Below, piece by piece: positions 51,406 through 51,593 of a stretch of 51,593 nucleotides of DNA; the stretch's first letter is position 1; each line of letters begins with the position of its first letter. The notes under the pieces are model-generated. The model saw nothing but the letters and a program-made list of their open reading frames with translations. It was not told the DNA's origin and ran no database searches. The DNA is from an uncultured Acetatifactor sp. (GTDB lineage Bacteria > Bacillota > Clostridia > Lachnospirales > Lachnospiraceae). The position numbers and the translations under genes are program-made. The stretch is taken from contig CAJUTJ010000119.1 of assembly GCA_910589655.1 (NCBI GenBank), positions 1-51,593 of the forward strand. Direction: 5' to 3'.

Positions 51406-51483
51406 TTGGAAGTAAACCTCCAAATATTGATTGGTATGTGTGCCAAGGCACGAAAAGTCCAGCTAAGAAATGTCAATAGGTAA
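51406..51483 (+). CDS. 25-codon TTG-started leader ORF at the right end
   Basis: TTG start 9 bp after AGGAGG. The first 16 codons (MEVNLQILIGMCAKAR) match the leader at 37831 with mostly synonymous or conservative changes; after codon 16 the frame crosses into the 141-bp terminal repeat and ends at 51483. It is probably the normal leader of a gene that now lies beyond the contig end or has been interrupted by the repeat. Confidence 0.5.
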   Translation: MEVNLQILIGMCAKARKVQLRNVNR

Positions 51484-51593
51484 AATGAAAAATGTTTAAA
51501 AAGTTTTTTTCAAGCAGTTGATGTAAAAAAGGGTAACTTTAATAAGCCCACCCCTATGGAAATTTTCAAAATTCATAGGAACTTGTTAAGCTG
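51453..51593. repeat. Right copy of 141-bp terminal inverted repeat
   Basis: Exact reverse complement of 1-141. The junction at 51452/51453 lies inside the TTG leader ORF. Confidence 0.95.

Noticed and set aside
1..51593. Circular or linear replicon
   Set aside because: End repeats are inverted, not direct, so they do not show circularity; no replication, partition or telomere-resolvase gene was found.

Overview
The window looks like a contig from a gut Firmicute of the Lachnospiraceae type (Clostridia). The basis is the AGGAGG-type ribosome binding sites, a methionine T-box ahead of metG, tadA followed by the SRP RNA, a CdaR/PucR regulator beside an MsmX/UgpC-type ATPase, and several proteins that resemble hypothetical families common in that group. 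This is inference from content, without a marker-gene tree. No tRNA, rRNA, CRISPR array, prophage or complete insertion sequence was seen. The two ends carry a perfect 141-bp inverted repeat, so the contig probably stops on both sides at copies of the same multi-copy element.

Layout. 0.2-2.9 kb is an accessory stretch: a P-loop kinase-like protein, an XRE repressor with a palindrome upstream, a gene split by a +1 frameshift on a T7 run, and the remains of a GHKL histidine kinase. 2.9-24.2 kb is an alpha-glucan utilisation locus on the minus strand: a GH31 alpha-glucosidase, HAD hydrolase, GH133 debranching enzyme, 4-alpha-glucanotransferase, type I pullulanase and the malEFG transporter, with a divergent LacI-type regulator. 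Beyond a MATE exporter come a second 4-alpha-glucanotransferase and a second sugar ABC transporter. Neither transporter has its own ATPase; the MsmX/UgpC-type ATPase at 34-35 kb can plausibly serve both. Glycogen phosphorylase (26.5-28.8 kb) completes the pathway: imported maltodextrins are debranched, disproportionated, phosphorolysed or hydrolysed.

24.3-26.2 kb holds two poorly characterised genes. 29-31 kb is tadA, the SRP RNA and a PflX-like radical SAM protein on the plus strand. 31-38 kb holds a repeat-rich hypothetical protein, CdaR-type regulator, MsmX, a YesL-family protein, GNAT and an alpha/beta hydrolase with a 19-codon TTG-started leader ORF. 38-41 kb is metG with its long T-box. 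41-45.3 kb is a plus-strand block of two tandem coiled-coil paralogues, an ABC exporter and an XRE-TPR regulator. 45.5-47.5 kb is a FIST sensor plus soluble MCP-like operon. 47.7-51.1 kb has a hypothetical protein, rpe, a membrane-anchored amidase containing a 30-bp minisatellite, and a small overlapping ORF. The right end has a strong promoter with two identical-arm palindromes driving a second copy of the TTG leader, which runs into the terminal repeat.

The most unusual material is non-genic: a helically phased 20-21-bp repeat array before the GH31 gene, a four-copy intergenic element with a conserved coding-like start and hairpin, the two-copy TTG leader/hairpin element, and a degenerate repeat on both sides of metG. 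No established defence or biosynthetic system is recognised.
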